Assembly: GCA_002415135.1 (NCBI GenBank)
Contig: DIBY01000028.1
Span: forward strand, 143,798-207,797
Direction of reading: 5' to 3'
DNA from: Flavobacteriales bacterium UBA5040
GTDB lineage: Bacteria; Bacteroidota; Bacteroidia; Flavobacteriales; Weeksellaceae
DNA length: 64,000 nucleotides
The position numbers and the translations under genes are program-made. Shown in pieces: positions 35,296-44,742 of the stretch. Within the stretch, counting starts at the first letter, position 1. Each line of letters starts with the position of its first letter. The notes under the pieces are model-generated. The model ran no database searches, was not told the origin of the DNA, and saw only the letters and a program-made list of their open reading frames with translations.

Positions 35296-35922
35296 ATGAT
35301 AGAAGAAGAAGCTGAACCCGAACCCAGGGACAGTACAAAGATTATTGGAATAACCGGTGGAATTGGATCCGGAAAATCAACGGTGTCGAAACTGATCGAA
35401 GAGGCAGGTTATCCTGTTTATTACTCAGATATTCGGGCGAAAACAATTGTGAATGATCATGCACAACTTCAGCAGCAAATCAAGCAACTTTTAGGAGAAC
35501 AATCCTTTGATGACAATGGTTTGTATGACAGAAAGTACGTGGCTGACATTGTTTTTGAAGATGAAGGCATATTATTGAAACTTAATTCGTTGATTCATCC
35601 CGCTGTAAAAATCGATTTTGAAAACTGGGTGGACCAACAAACGACTCCATTTGTTTTTAAAGAAACAGCACTTTTGTTTGAATTGAAATTAAATGAAAGC
35701 TGCTACAAATCTCTTTTAGTTACTGCTGACGACAACTGCAGATTAAAAAGGGTGATGGATCGCGACAACAAAACATATCGGGAAGTCGAAACAATCATGT
35801 TGAGACAAATGCCGGAAAAAGATAAAGTAAAAATGGCAGACTTTGTTATTTACAATAATGATGGTCTGGAAGAGCTTGAAGAGGAAACTAAAAAAATACT
35901 GACTGAAATAGTCGCTTCATAA
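35296..35922 (+). CDS. coaE: dephospho-CoA kinase
   Basis: The 208-residue protein has the P-loop GGIGSGKST (about 22-30) after an unusual acidic N-terminal extension (MIEEEAEPEPRDSTK). The remainder follows CoaE (YYSDIRAKTIVND, LIHPAVK, VMDRDNKTYREVE). It phosphorylates dephospho-CoA in the last step of CoA synthesis. coaD for the preceding step is at 55747-56226. A bidirectional terminator follows. Confidence 0.93.
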   Translation: MIEEEAEPEPRDSTKIIGITGGIGSGKSTVSKLIEEAGYPVYYSDIRAKTIVNDHAQLQQQIKQLLGEQSFDDNGLYDRKYVADIVFEDEGILLKLNSLIHPAVKIDFENWVDQQTTPFVFKETALLFELKLNESCYKSLLVTADDNCRLKRVMDRDNKTYREVETIMLRQMPEKDKVKMADFVIYNNDGLEELEEETKKILTEIVAS

Positions 35923-35943
35923 ATAAAGTTTCTGTAGAAATAT

Positions 35944-35976
35944 AAAACCTGAATTCATATTGAATTCAGGTTTTTT
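35944..35976. terminator. bidirectional terminator between coaE and the T9SS gene
   Basis: AAAACCTGAATTCA (35944-35957) pairs perfectly with TGAATTCAGGTTTT (35961-35974) around a 3-nt loop, with T/A runs on either side. An almost identical hairpin lies at 39583-39618. Confidence 0.9.
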
Positions 35977-35996
35977 GTATTAAAATTTTCAAATGT

Positions 35997-38900
35997 TTAA
36001 TTGCGGTTTTTTACCAAAAGCCAACCGCTGTATTGAGTAAAACTATTATGGCCAGGTTCTTTCCAGTTGATGATATACCAATAGGATCCGGTATTGACTA
36101 ATCTTCCGGACGTTTTTCCGTCCCACGAAAATTGATTGCTTTTATCACCACTGAATACCTGTTTTCCAAATCGATCATAAATTTGAAGAGAAGGTTCATC
36201 TTTTTTCAACAAACCAGAATAATTCAGTATGTCGTTAATTCCGTCATCGTTCGGAGTGATTACATTGTAGAGCTGAATCACATTAATGCTCACTGAAACA
36301 GGTTCGCAATTGTCAGCTGAAATTACGTAGATCGTATGGTTTCCACCCGGAACATTTAGGAATACATTAGATGTTTGATAATTGAAATTGTCAATTGCAT
36401 ATCGGTAAGGAGGATTTCCACCCGAAGCATTTATCGTTACCGTTGAACCTTGAATATCGATGCGGGTGATTTCTGGCAGCTCAACTGGAGTGATCGAAAC
36501 CGTTTGGCGATAAACACAACCATTGGAATATAGATCAACCCAATAATCTGCTACTCCGACATTTTTTATGACCTGCGTTTTTTCGCCTGTGCTCCATAAA
36601 TATCCATCAAATCCTGCACCTGCATCGAGACTTGTCTTTGCTTCCGGACATATTTCTTTGTTAACTAAAACAGTTGATTTTCGTGGCTTTCTTAAGGTTA
36701 AATTTAAAGTTCCGATCGCGTCACAAACTCCTGATTTTTTTAATCGATAGTAAAAAGTTTTATTACCGCTAAGAACTTGACTTGACGAAATGTTTTGACC
36801 TGCGTAATTATTCTGAGCTTTAGTAAGATCATCAAAATAAGTGGCGGTAACATTTGCCTCCGTTGAGAAAATAGAAAGATAGCTTGCTAAATTAATCGCC
36901 GTCTCATTATCGAAATCATTATCGCAGGCAAAATCGGAAACTGTATTTTTAATGGCAAGCTTGGGTCCGATGTTTAAAATTATTTTCCTGATAGCAGGCG
37001 GACAAACATTATTGGCATCAACCCTTATCCAAACTTCATTGTACGTGGTAGTGAAATTATAAATGCCGGATATATTGTCATTTCCACCAATTTGTGCCTT
37101 GGCTTCATTTTCATAATAACGAATGTTTAAACCTGGTAAATTCGGAATGATAATTGGCGAAATCGAATTCACATTTACTTTATATTGACCATCGATAATT
37201 CCATCTATATCCTCATCGCAATGTGTTTTTGTATAAAGGTTTTCCTTAACAACTGGCGGTGAATTTGTTTCCAAAGTTATCGTTGCAGTCGCCTCACATC
37301 CGAATTTATTTTTGATGTATACATAAACCACATCACCATTTGTTGCTGGATAGTTTGCGAGTTGGCTATTTGGTATGAGGTTGAGCAATGCAGCGTCGCT
37401 ATAGTGTTTTTTCTCAGCGGTGGTGTCGGGTGTAACAATCGCCTGGTTTAAATTATATACGGCGTTATTGGTATCGCTGCATTTTTTCAAAACCACGTCA
37501 TTGGTAACAACTTGATTAAGTTGAATTGTTGCCTGTACCACTTCACAATCTGGGATTGCACCCACGCCACAAAAGGTAAACCGGAAAGTGTCAATGCCAG
37601 ATTCGTTTTTATTAGCGGTATATGTTAGCGTTCCGTCGGGAGCGATGGACACCGTTCCCTTAGTTGGCTGCGTCGTTACGACAACTGTAGAATAATTAAT
37701 TGCTTGCGTGCTTAAAACAAATTTTGGGATAATTTGTTGCTCACTACAAGTGGTATAATTGTAATTGGTAAAATTGGTGCAGTTGAAAAATTTAAAATCT
37801 TCGGTTTGGACTTCTGGACAGATTCCCTGTTTAATCCGTACGGCATAAATTCCCGCTTGAGAAGGATAATAAAAGTAATCGGTATTGGAGGGATGAGCAG
37901 CCGTTACAGGAGCATTAATATAAGTGTTTCCCACTTTTTGTAACCATTGATAACTGTCAAAACCTTCGATCACTGCGAGTTTTACATCATCTGGAAGACA
38001 TTCTCCTTCAATTTTAGAAATAAGCGGAATAGAAGAAAAGCCAGCGAAAAACCCACCATAGCCTACGGCATCGTTTCCAGCCGTGATTCCAGCGGTCACG
38101 GCGCGTGAAGAAATTAGTGAAATATTTCCTGTGATATTGGGAATAGAGTAGGTCACCCAATCGGTAGTTCCGGCAACAGGATGTGGACCGTTTTCAGGAG
38201 TAAGGACCAAAGGAGTACCATTACTTTTCACCTCTACAGCTGCATTTTTCTCGGTAATAATATTCAGTTTTGTAGGAACTGTCAAACTGTATGGAACCTG
38301 ATTGCTGACATATTCATTTTCATTAATAAACCCGATCTCATCAATCTTTCTTGGCAGATAACAGCTTAAAGGAGGAATGTAATTAAAACCGCCCGTGGCT
38401 GCACTGATCTCACCATCAAGTCCGGCCAAGAGCTGATAAACATAAATATCTTCAGAAGAAGTGATGAACATATTAAAGTGAGAAGAACCTTGATCGACAT
38501 AACTGCCTGGTGGAGTAGTAAAAAATTCACCAGTATTAATCGTAGCAACTGGCGTTGGATTGCCGTTGAGGTAAATTTTAGTATTATCTTTTACCGCCAC
38601 AATCAATGCTTTTTCCATGGTTGTCAGAGTTCCGGCATAGTCAAAACTGTTTTCTCCATTTCCTTTTACAAGCACAAAAGTTTTCCCTAATTTATTGATG
38701 GGAACAGCTTGATCCATTAATATATCAGAAACGCCCGTTACATTTGAAGAATACTGTCCGTTAAAATTTCCGTTGGTTACGACCACAGGTTTGTCTGAAA
38801 TGATTCTCGCTCCGATATAGCCGGTCTGATTTTCATCAAAGCTGTCACCACCTTCAATAATGTACGATTCGCCTTTATTCAATTCAAAAGTGATCTCGGT

Positions 38901-39470
38901 TCTGGGGATCTCATCTGAAAAAACAACATCTGGTCGAAATTCGGTGATCTTTATTTTGGTGTTGTCTTGCGTCGCCATCACACTGTTCATGAAGTTCAAA
39001 GATCCAGTAGATGCGGTTATCGGTGCAACAACCGCGCGAAATTCGGTGCCAAGAGCAGCGGTTCCTTTTGAGGTTTGAATTTCAGCGTGATTTTGAATAG
39101 AAAATCTCAGACTTGCAAAAAACGGCTTTTCACCTTTTAAATAAAAGCCCATCGCCACTGGTTGAAACAATCCAACCAAGGGATTATTCCAGTCATTAGT
39201 AACAATAATTCTGCTTCTTTGGTAAGAGGGAATTTTATATTTCTGAGGATTGTTTTTACTCACCATGAAACTTGCAATCACCACATTATCATAATAAATA
39301 TCGACTTTGAAGGGAGTTGTTTCGCCCGTCGACATGTAGATAGATTGATAGTTTGCAGTGTACGGACCACTTACCCGATCAGACATTGGACCGAACCAGT
39401 GTTCACGGTCTAATTGTGCGAAAGTACTGAAGAAAATTAAAGAAAATATAAAGAGTAGGAGTTTTTTCAT
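35997..39470 (-). CDS. T9SS type B cargo protein, 1157 residues
   Basis: The protein has a signal peptide (ending FFSTFAQ), then an IgGFc-binding-like N-terminal region (about 20-480; HWFGPM, EIGFINENEY). Next come a cadherin-like/Big-type segment (about 585-640; PTKGTVSIAPDGTLTYTANK) and an array of repeats with CDxDxDG and NKTFYYRLKKSGVCDAIGTL. It ends in a T9SS type B sorting domain (VITPNDDGINDIL, YDRFGKQVFSGD, WDGKT). It is a likely surface or secreted adhesin-like protein. It is adjacent to, and paralogous with, the 1638-residue gene at 39637-44553, with a duplicated terminator between them. Confidence 0.9.
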   Translation of the reverse strand: MKKLLLFIFSLIFFSTFAQLDREHWFGPMSDRVSGPYTANYQSIYMSTGETTPFKVDIYYDNVVIASFMVSKNNPQKYKIPSYQRSRIIVTNDWNNPLVGLFQPVAMGFYLKGEKPFFASLRFSIQNHAEIQTSKGTAALGTEFRAVVAPITASTGSLNFMNSVMATQDNTKIKITEFRPDVVFSDEIPRTEITFELNKGESYIIEGGDSFDENQTGYIGARIISDKPVVVTNGNFNGQYSSNVTGVSDILMDQAVPINKLGKTFVLVKGNGENSFDYAGTLTTMEKALIVAVKDNTKIYLNGNPTPVATINTGEFFTTPPGSYVDQGSSHFNMFITSSEDIYVYQLLAGLDGEISAATGGFNYIPPLSCYLPRKIDEIGFINENEYVSNQVPYSLTVPTKLNIITEKNAAVEVKSNGTPLVLTPENGPHPVAGTTDWVTYSIPNITGNISLISSRAVTAGITAGNDAVGYGGFFAGFSSIPLISKIEGECLPDDVKLAVIEGFDSYQWLQKVGNTYINAPVTAAHPSNTDYFYYPSQAGIYAVRIKQGICPEVQTEDFKFFNCTNFTNYNYTTCSEQQIIPKFVLSTQAINYSTVVVTTQPTKGTVSIAPDGTLTYTANKNESGIDTFRFTFCGVGAIPDCEVVQATIQLNQVVTNDVVLKKCSDTNNAVYNLNQAIVTPDTTAEKKHYSDAALLNLIPNSQLANYPATNGDVVYVYIKNKFGCEATATITLETNSPPVVKENLYTKTHCDEDIDGIIDGQYKVNVNSISPIIIPNLPGLNIRYYENEAKAQIGGNDNISGIYNFTTTYNEVWIRVDANNVCPPAIRKIILNIGPKLAIKNTVSDFACDNDFDNETAINLASYLSIFSTEANVTATYFDDLTKAQNNYAGQNISSSQVLSGNKTFYYRLKKSGVCDAIGTLNLTLRKPRKSTVLVNKEICPEAKTSLDAGAGFDGYLWSTGEKTQVIKNVGVADYWVDLYSNGCVYRQTVSITPVELPEITRIDIQGSTVTINASGGNPPYRYAIDNFNYQTSNVFLNVPGGNHTIYVISADNCEPVSVSINVIQLYNVITPNDDGINDILNYSGLLKKDEPSLQIYDRFGKQVFSGDKSNQFSWDGKTSGRLVNTGSYWYIINWKEPGHNSFTQYSGWLLVKNRN

Positions 39471-39582
39471 GCATGATTGGGTTACCTTACAAATGTAATA
39501 TTATTTACCAAAATTTAACACCGGTAAAATTAGATTAAATATTATTTTGAACTGATCTTAAATCTTAAGTTTTATTCAAAAG

Positions 39583-39618
39583 AAAAACCTGAATTGCTAC
39601 TGAATTCAGGTTTTTTTT
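39583..39618 (-). terminator. terminator after the 1638-residue T9SS gene
   Basis: AAAAACCTGAATT (39583-39595) pairs with AATTCAGGTTTTT (39603-39615) and has A/T-rich flanks. It is a near-copy of the hairpin at 35944-35976, so the terminator was probably duplicated along with the gene. Confidence 0.85.
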
Positions 39619-39636
39619 GTGGTCTATTTAATTTAA

Positions 39637-42600
39637 TTATTCTCTTGACTTGACTAAAACCCAGCCCGTCAATTTTGCAACGGTTGTTGAGCCTGGCTCC
39701 TGCCATTGCAATACATACCAGTAACTTCCGGTTGCAACTGCTTTTCCAGAGATCTTTCCGTCCCAGGAAAAGCGGTTGTTTTTATCTCCTTTAAAAACAG
39801 AAACTCCATAACGGTCGAAAATCTGTAAAAACGGATTGTCTTTTCGCAACAGATCAGCATAATTAAGAACGTCATTTTTACCATCATCATTTGGAGTGAT
39901 GACATTCAGAATTCTAAGAATATTGATTTCTGTCGTTATTGGTAAACATTGATCTGCAGAAATTACATACACAGTATAATCTCCCGACGGAATGTTGGTG
40001 AACACGTTGGAGTTTTGATAAGTGGAGCCGTTTAGCGAGTATTGATACGGCGGATTTCCACCAGTGACTAAAACAGTAACTGTTCCGCCCTGAATTTCGA
40101 CGCCTGTGATGACAGGTAAAGAGACCGCTTTGACAGAAACTTGTTGTCTGTAAGTACAACCGTCGGCGGTGAGCTCAACCCAATATTCACCCACAGGAAC
40201 ATTGATAGATTGTGCAGTAGAGCCATTACTCCATAAATATTTGCTAAAGCCAGGTCCTGCATCTAAAGTTGTCGTAGCTTCTGGACAAATATTTTTGTCA
40301 ACAAGGACAGTAGATTTTTTCGGAACTTTTATAGAGATCGTTAAAGTTCCGATATTGTCGCAAACCCCAGCCTTCTGAAAACGCAGATAATAAGTTCCAG
40401 AATTGATAATGCTAACCTCACTTGGAATGGACCCTGTGTTTTTTTGAGCATCAGAAATCGTTTTAAAGTACGTTGCTGTCACACCAGTTTCAGTCGTGAA
40501 AAGAGATTTGTAATTCGCCAGATTTACCGTTTTTATTCCATCAAAATCATCATCACATTCAGAAGCGGTATTGGTTGTTTTAATTAAACCTAATTGAGCT
40601 CCAATTTTAAAATCAATGGTTTTAATTTCTGGCGGACAAACTGTTGAAATTGCCCGTACATAAACAGTCGTGTTCGCAGTATAAGTCCAGTCATTCGGCA
40701 AAAGTGGGGAGAAAGTTGGCGATAAAGAATATTCCACCGTAAATAACGATGAGTTGGTGATGATAGTCGTCGTTATCGTTGAAAATTTTACTTTAATAAT
40801 TCCATCAAAGTCATTGTCACAATTGGTTCCATTAAAAGCTGCGATATTCCAGATTGGTTTCGGTGATTCGACAACAGAAACATTTTGGCGGTAAACACAA
40901 CCAGATAAATTAGTGAGATCTACAAAGTAATTTCCTACGCCAACATTAATGGTGGTAGCGGTAGAACCTGTACTCCAAAGAATACTGGAATAACCAGTTC
41001 CGACATTTAAAGGAGTTGTAGTTCCCTGACAAATCGTTACTGACGCTGGAAGTGTAGTTGAAGGCGTAGCAACTTTAAAGGAAATATTTAAAATTCCGAG
41101 TGCATCACAAACTCCGGCTTTTTTAAATCGATAATAGAAGGTTTTATTTCCGGTAATGGTTTGAGCTGCTGGGATATTTTGACCTGGCAGATTGTTTTGA
41201 GCTTTCGTTAAATCATCGAAATATTTTACCGAATCGTATGGATTGGTAATAAAGAGATTGAGATAATTCGCGAGGTTAATACTCTCTGTATTGTTCAAAT
41301 CATTATCGCAGACATTAATCGGAACAATATTTTTAATTAAAGTTAATTGGTCTCCGATTTTAAAATCAATGGTTTTTATTTCGGTCGGACAAACCGTAGA
41401 AATTGCTCTTACATAAACCGTAGTATTCGCAGCATACGTCCAGTCATTTGGTAAAAGTGTCGAGAAGTTAGCAAATAAAGAATATTCTACGGTGAACAAA
41501 GTAGAGTTGGTGATGATGGTCGGAGTTATTGATGAAAATTTCACCTTGGTAATTCCATCAAAATCATCGTCACAATAGGTTCCATTAAAAGCTGCGATAT
41601 TCCATATTGGTGTCGGTGATTCAACTACAGAAACATTTTGGCGATAAACACAACCAGACGAATTGGTGAGATCTACAAAGTAATTCCCGACGCCCACATT
41701 GATTGTAGTAGCCGTTGAACCTGTACTCCAAAGAACACTGGAATAACCAGTTCCGACATTTAGAGGAGTTGTGGTTCCCTGACAAACCGTGACCGTTGCC
41801 GGAAGTGTTGCTGAAGGCGTAGCAACTTTAAAGGAAATATTTAAAATTCCGAGCGCATCACAAACTCCGGCTTTTGTAAATCGATAATAGAACGTCTTAT
41901 TTCCAGTGATTGTCTGAGCCGCGGAAATATTTTGACTTGGCAGGTTATTTTGAGCTTTGGTTAAATCATCGAAATATTTTACCGAATCGTATGGGTTGGC
42001 AGTAAAGAAAGTTAGATAAGTATCAAGGTCAATATTTTCTGTAGTATCAATATTAGTATCGCAAACATCTTTGTTTATCGGACTGGTAATCGCCAACTTT
42101 ATTCCGGTAGTTAAAAGAATTTCTTTGATAACAACAGGGCAACCATTTTTCGGTTCTACTCTGATCCAGATGGAACGGTTTGCAGTAAAGCTGAAAATCC
42201 CCGTGATATTGTCTGTTCCGTTGGCAATCGCTTTAGCTTCATCTTGATAATATTTAACAACGTGATCGGCTGGAGTTTGTAAAACAATCGGCGTAATCGA
42301 AATGACATCAACTTTATATATTCCGTCGAGCACGCCATCCACATCTTCGTCGCAATGGGTTTTAGTATATAATTCAGGTTTAACTTCAGCCGCCAGTTTA
42401 GATTTCAATTCAATTTTTGCAATGGCGATACATCCATAAGTGTTAACCATTCTCACCCAGACAAAACGGTCTACTGTCGTAAGATTTGTAAAATTGCTGA
42501 TGACTTCTGTGGCAATCTGATTTTGTGCGCCGTTTAAGGTTTCATAATATACTTTCGTGACAGTCGTATCAGGTGTGACTGCTGCTAAACTTAGGTTGTA

Positions 42601-44553
42601 GGTTGCAATCCCAGTCAGCGTACATTCGTTCAATACAACGTCATACTTTTCAATTTGATTCAGGTTAATGGTTGCCTGTACCGTTTCGCAATCTGCGATG
42701 GCACCATCTCCGCAAAATGAAAATTTGAAAGTATCTGTTCCTGTTGCATTTGGGTTAGCGGTGTAGGTGATGGTTCCATCAGGATTGACTACTGCGTTTC
42801 CTTTTGTCGGCGGAGTATCAATTTTAATGGTAGGAATATTTACGTTTTGGGAACTTAGGGCAAAAATAGGAGTGATAACTTGCTCCGTACAAGTAGTATA
42901 ATCATAGTTGGTAAAGGTGGTACAATTGTAAAATTTAAAATCACGGGTCTGTATTTCATCACAAGAACCTTGTTTTACTTTCACCGCATAAATTCCGGCT
43001 TGTGTTGGTTCGTATTTATAAGTATTATTAATTCCTGGTGCAGGAATGTAAGTAGGACCAACCCTAATTAACCACTCGTAAGAATTAAAACCTTCTGTAA
43101 CCTCTAGCTTTACACCTGGAAGGCAGTCACCTTCGGTCTTTAAAATTAATGGAATTGAAGAAAAACCAGCAAAATACCCGCCATATCCCATCGCATCGTT
43201 TCCCGAAGAAATACCTGCAGTAACAGCGTTTGAAGAGAATACTGCGATGTTTCCCGTAATATCTGGAATAGAATAGGTAACCCAAGCATTATTTCCTGTA
43301 ACATTGAAAGGTCCGTTGCTTGCATTTAAGGTTAAAGAAACTCCGTTTCGTTTTACATCAACAGTTGCATCTCTTTCTGTAATAATGTTAAGTTTAGTTG
43401 GTACTGTTAAACTGTAGTACACATTATTTGAAGAATATTCATTTTCTTCAATCTTTCCGATTTCATCAATTTTTTTAGGGAGATAACAATTCAATGGTGG
43501 GATATAATTAAAACCTCCTGTTGCCACCATTGAACTTCCCGAATCCCCTGCCAATAATTGATAGACATATATGTTCTTTGTTGCTTTAATGAACATATTA
43601 TAATGATTAAAAGTTTGGTTAATAAAGGCGGAATTATCAGTAAGAAAATATTCACCAGCATTCAATGTAATAACAGGTGTTGTGCCGTTGTTGATATAGA
43701 TCTCGGTGTTATTTTCGGTTGCGAGTATTAATCCTTTTTCCATATTAGAAATGGTGGTGCCATTTCCTTTCATTAATACGAAATCTTGCCCTAATTTGTC
43801 AATTGGAACTCCTTGGTCCATCAAAATATCTGATGAATTAGGATAATTCCCTGCATATTGGCCATTAAAGTTGCCATTGGCAATAACGATAGGTTTGTCA
43901 GCAATTATTTTCGCTCCGATATATCCCGTATAATTTTGTGAATTGTCGCCTGTTCCATCGATAATATAAGATTGTCCCTTGTTAAGCGTAAATGTAATTT
44001 GAGATCTGGATATGTAATCTGAAAATTGAACAGTCGGACTAAAATCTGTGATGGTGACTTTGGTATTATCCTCCGTCGCCATAATGCTATTCATGAAATT
44101 AAGAATTGAACTGCCAACTGTTATTGGTGCCATGACTGCTCGAAACTCAGTTCCTAGGGCAGCAGTTCCTTTCGAAGTTTGTATTTCACCGTGATTTAAA
44201 ATTGAAAATCGTAAACTCGCAAAAAATGGTTTGTCTCCCTTTATATAAAAGCCCATCGGAACAGGTCTAAATAAATCTGATTGTGAATTGGTAATAATCC
44301 TTCCCCGAACAGAGTTTTGTATGCTGTATTTAACAGGATTGTTTTTGCTGATGGTAACTGAGCCTATAACAATGTTATTACTGTAAATGTCAACTTTGAA
44401 AGGTGTTATTTCGTTGGTTGACATGTAGATTGATTGGTATTGCGAGTTATTCGTGGTACGATCTACCATCGGTGCAAACCAGTGCTCCCGGTCGAGCTGT
44501 GCAAAAGAACTGAAGAATATAAAAGAGAATATAAAGAGTAAAAGTTTTTTCAT
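39637..44553 (-). CDS. giant T9SS type B cargo protein with internal duplication
   Basis: The 1638-residue protein has a signal peptide (ending FFSSFAQ), an IgGFc-binding-like region (about 20-480), a cadherin-like segment (about 580-630) and a long repeat region. That region contains CDxDxDG and NKTFYYRFxKAGVCDALGILNISFKVATPS, followed by a C-terminal type B sorting domain (VITPNDDGKNDVL, FDRYGVSVFKGD, WDGKI). Two units of exactly 251 residues (753 bp) in the repeat region are near-identical, so the protein grew by in-frame tandem duplication. It is paralogous to the genes at 35997-39470 and 15991-18537. Function is probably surface adhesion, inferred only from architecture. Confidence 0.92.
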   Translation of the reverse strand: MKKLLLFIFSFIFFSSFAQLDREHWFAPMVDRTTNNSQYQSIYMSTNEITPFKVDIYSNNIVIGSVTISKNNPVKYSIQNSVRGRIITNSQSDLFRPVPMGFYIKGDKPFFASLRFSILNHGEIQTSKGTAALGTEFRAVMAPITVGSSILNFMNSIMATEDNTKVTITDFSPTVQFSDYISRSQITFTLNKGQSYIIDGTGDNSQNYTGYIGAKIIADKPIVIANGNFNGQYAGNYPNSSDILMDQGVPIDKLGQDFVLMKGNGTTISNMEKGLILATENNTEIYINNGTTPVITLNAGEYFLTDNSAFINQTFNHYNMFIKATKNIYVYQLLAGDSGSSMVATGGFNYIPPLNCYLPKKIDEIGKIEENEYSSNNVYYSLTVPTKLNIITERDATVDVKRNGVSLTLNASNGPFNVTGNNAWVTYSIPDITGNIAVFSSNAVTAGISSGNDAMGYGGYFAGFSSIPLILKTEGDCLPGVKLEVTEGFNSYEWLIRVGPTYIPAPGINNTYKYEPTQAGIYAVKVKQGSCDEIQTRDFKFYNCTTFTNYDYTTCTEQVITPIFALSSQNVNIPTIKIDTPPTKGNAVVNPDGTITYTANPNATGTDTFKFSFCGDGAIADCETVQATINLNQIEKYDVVLNECTLTGIATYNLSLAAVTPDTTVTKVYYETLNGAQNQIATEVISNFTNLTTVDRFVWVRMVNTYGCIAIAKIELKSKLAAEVKPELYTKTHCDEDVDGVLDGIYKVDVISITPIVLQTPADHVVKYYQDEAKAIANGTDNITGIFSFTANRSIWIRVEPKNGCPVVIKEILLTTGIKLAITSPINKDVCDTNIDTTENIDLDTYLTFFTANPYDSVKYFDDLTKAQNNLPSQNISAAQTITGNKTFYYRFTKAGVCDALGILNISFKVATPSATLPATVTVCQGTTTPLNVGTGYSSVLWSTGSTATTINVGVGNYFVDLTNSSGCVYRQNVSVVESPTPIWNIAAFNGTYCDDDFDGITKVKFSSITPTIITNSTLFTVEYSLFANFSTLLPNDWTYAANTTVYVRAISTVCPTEIKTIDFKIGDQLTLIKNIVPINVCDNDLNNTESINLANYLNLFITNPYDSVKYFDDLTKAQNNLPGQNIPAAQTITGNKTFYYRFKKAGVCDALGILNISFKVATPSTTLPASVTICQGTTTPLNVGTGYSSILWSTGSTATTINVGVGNYFVDLTNLSGCVYRQNVSVVESPKPIWNIAAFNGTNCDNDFDGIIKVKFSTITTTIITNSSLFTVEYSLSPTFSPLLPNDWTYTANTTVYVRAISTVCPPEIKTIDFKIGAQLGLIKTTNTASECDDDFDGIKTVNLANYKSLFTTETGVTATYFKTISDAQKNTGSIPSEVSIINSGTYYLRFQKAGVCDNIGTLTISIKVPKKSTVLVDKNICPEATTTLDAGPGFSKYLWSNGSTAQSINVPVGEYWVELTADGCTYRQQVSVKAVSLPVITGVEIQGGTVTVLVTGGNPPYQYSLNGSTYQNSNVFTNIPSGDYTVYVISADQCLPITTEINILRILNVITPNDDGKNDVLNYADLLRKDNPFLQIFDRYGVSVFKGDKNNRFSWDGKISGKAVATGSYWYVLQWQEPGSTTVAKLTGWVLVKSRE
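40590..41250 (-). repeat. internal duplication, copy B, of the giant T9SS gene
   Basis: This stretch aligns without gaps to 41343-42003 at a constant 753-bp offset, with only scattered differences (for example DLTNLSG versus DLTNSSG in the protein). It encodes the VWNIAAFNGT-like, DFDGI-containing and FYYRFKKAGVCDALGIL-containing modules. Confidence 0.85.
41343..42003 (-). repeat. internal duplication, copy A, of the giant T9SS gene
   Basis: This is the partner of 40590-41250 at a 753-bp offset. Both contain the block around NPYDSVKYFDDLTKAQNNLP, which recurs at the same distance. Confidence 0.85.
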
Positions 44554-44717
44554 TCGTTATTGAGTTTCTCTGCAAATGTAATATTCTTTTAACAAATTTT
44601 AATAAACATTAGCATATTCATAACTATTTTTCTAGGTTCATATTAAAATGACATTTCTAAAGTTTTACTTTTCTTTAAATTAATATTGGAGATCAACCTC
44701 GACGATAATTTTAAGAT

Positions 44718-44725
44718 TAACTTTG
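44718..44725 (+). promoter_or_regulatory. -7 promoter box of the phosphodiesterase gene
   Basis: TAACTTTG is a TAnnTTTG match ending 17 nt before the ATG at 44743. It excludes an in-frame TTG at 44686 as the start. Confidence 0.55.
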
Positions 44726-44742
44726 TATTTATTATTAATAGT

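Noticed and set aside
44686..44742. TTG start for the ENPP-type gene
   Set aside because: The promoter box at 44718-44725 lies inside this extension, and the signal peptide begins at 44743.
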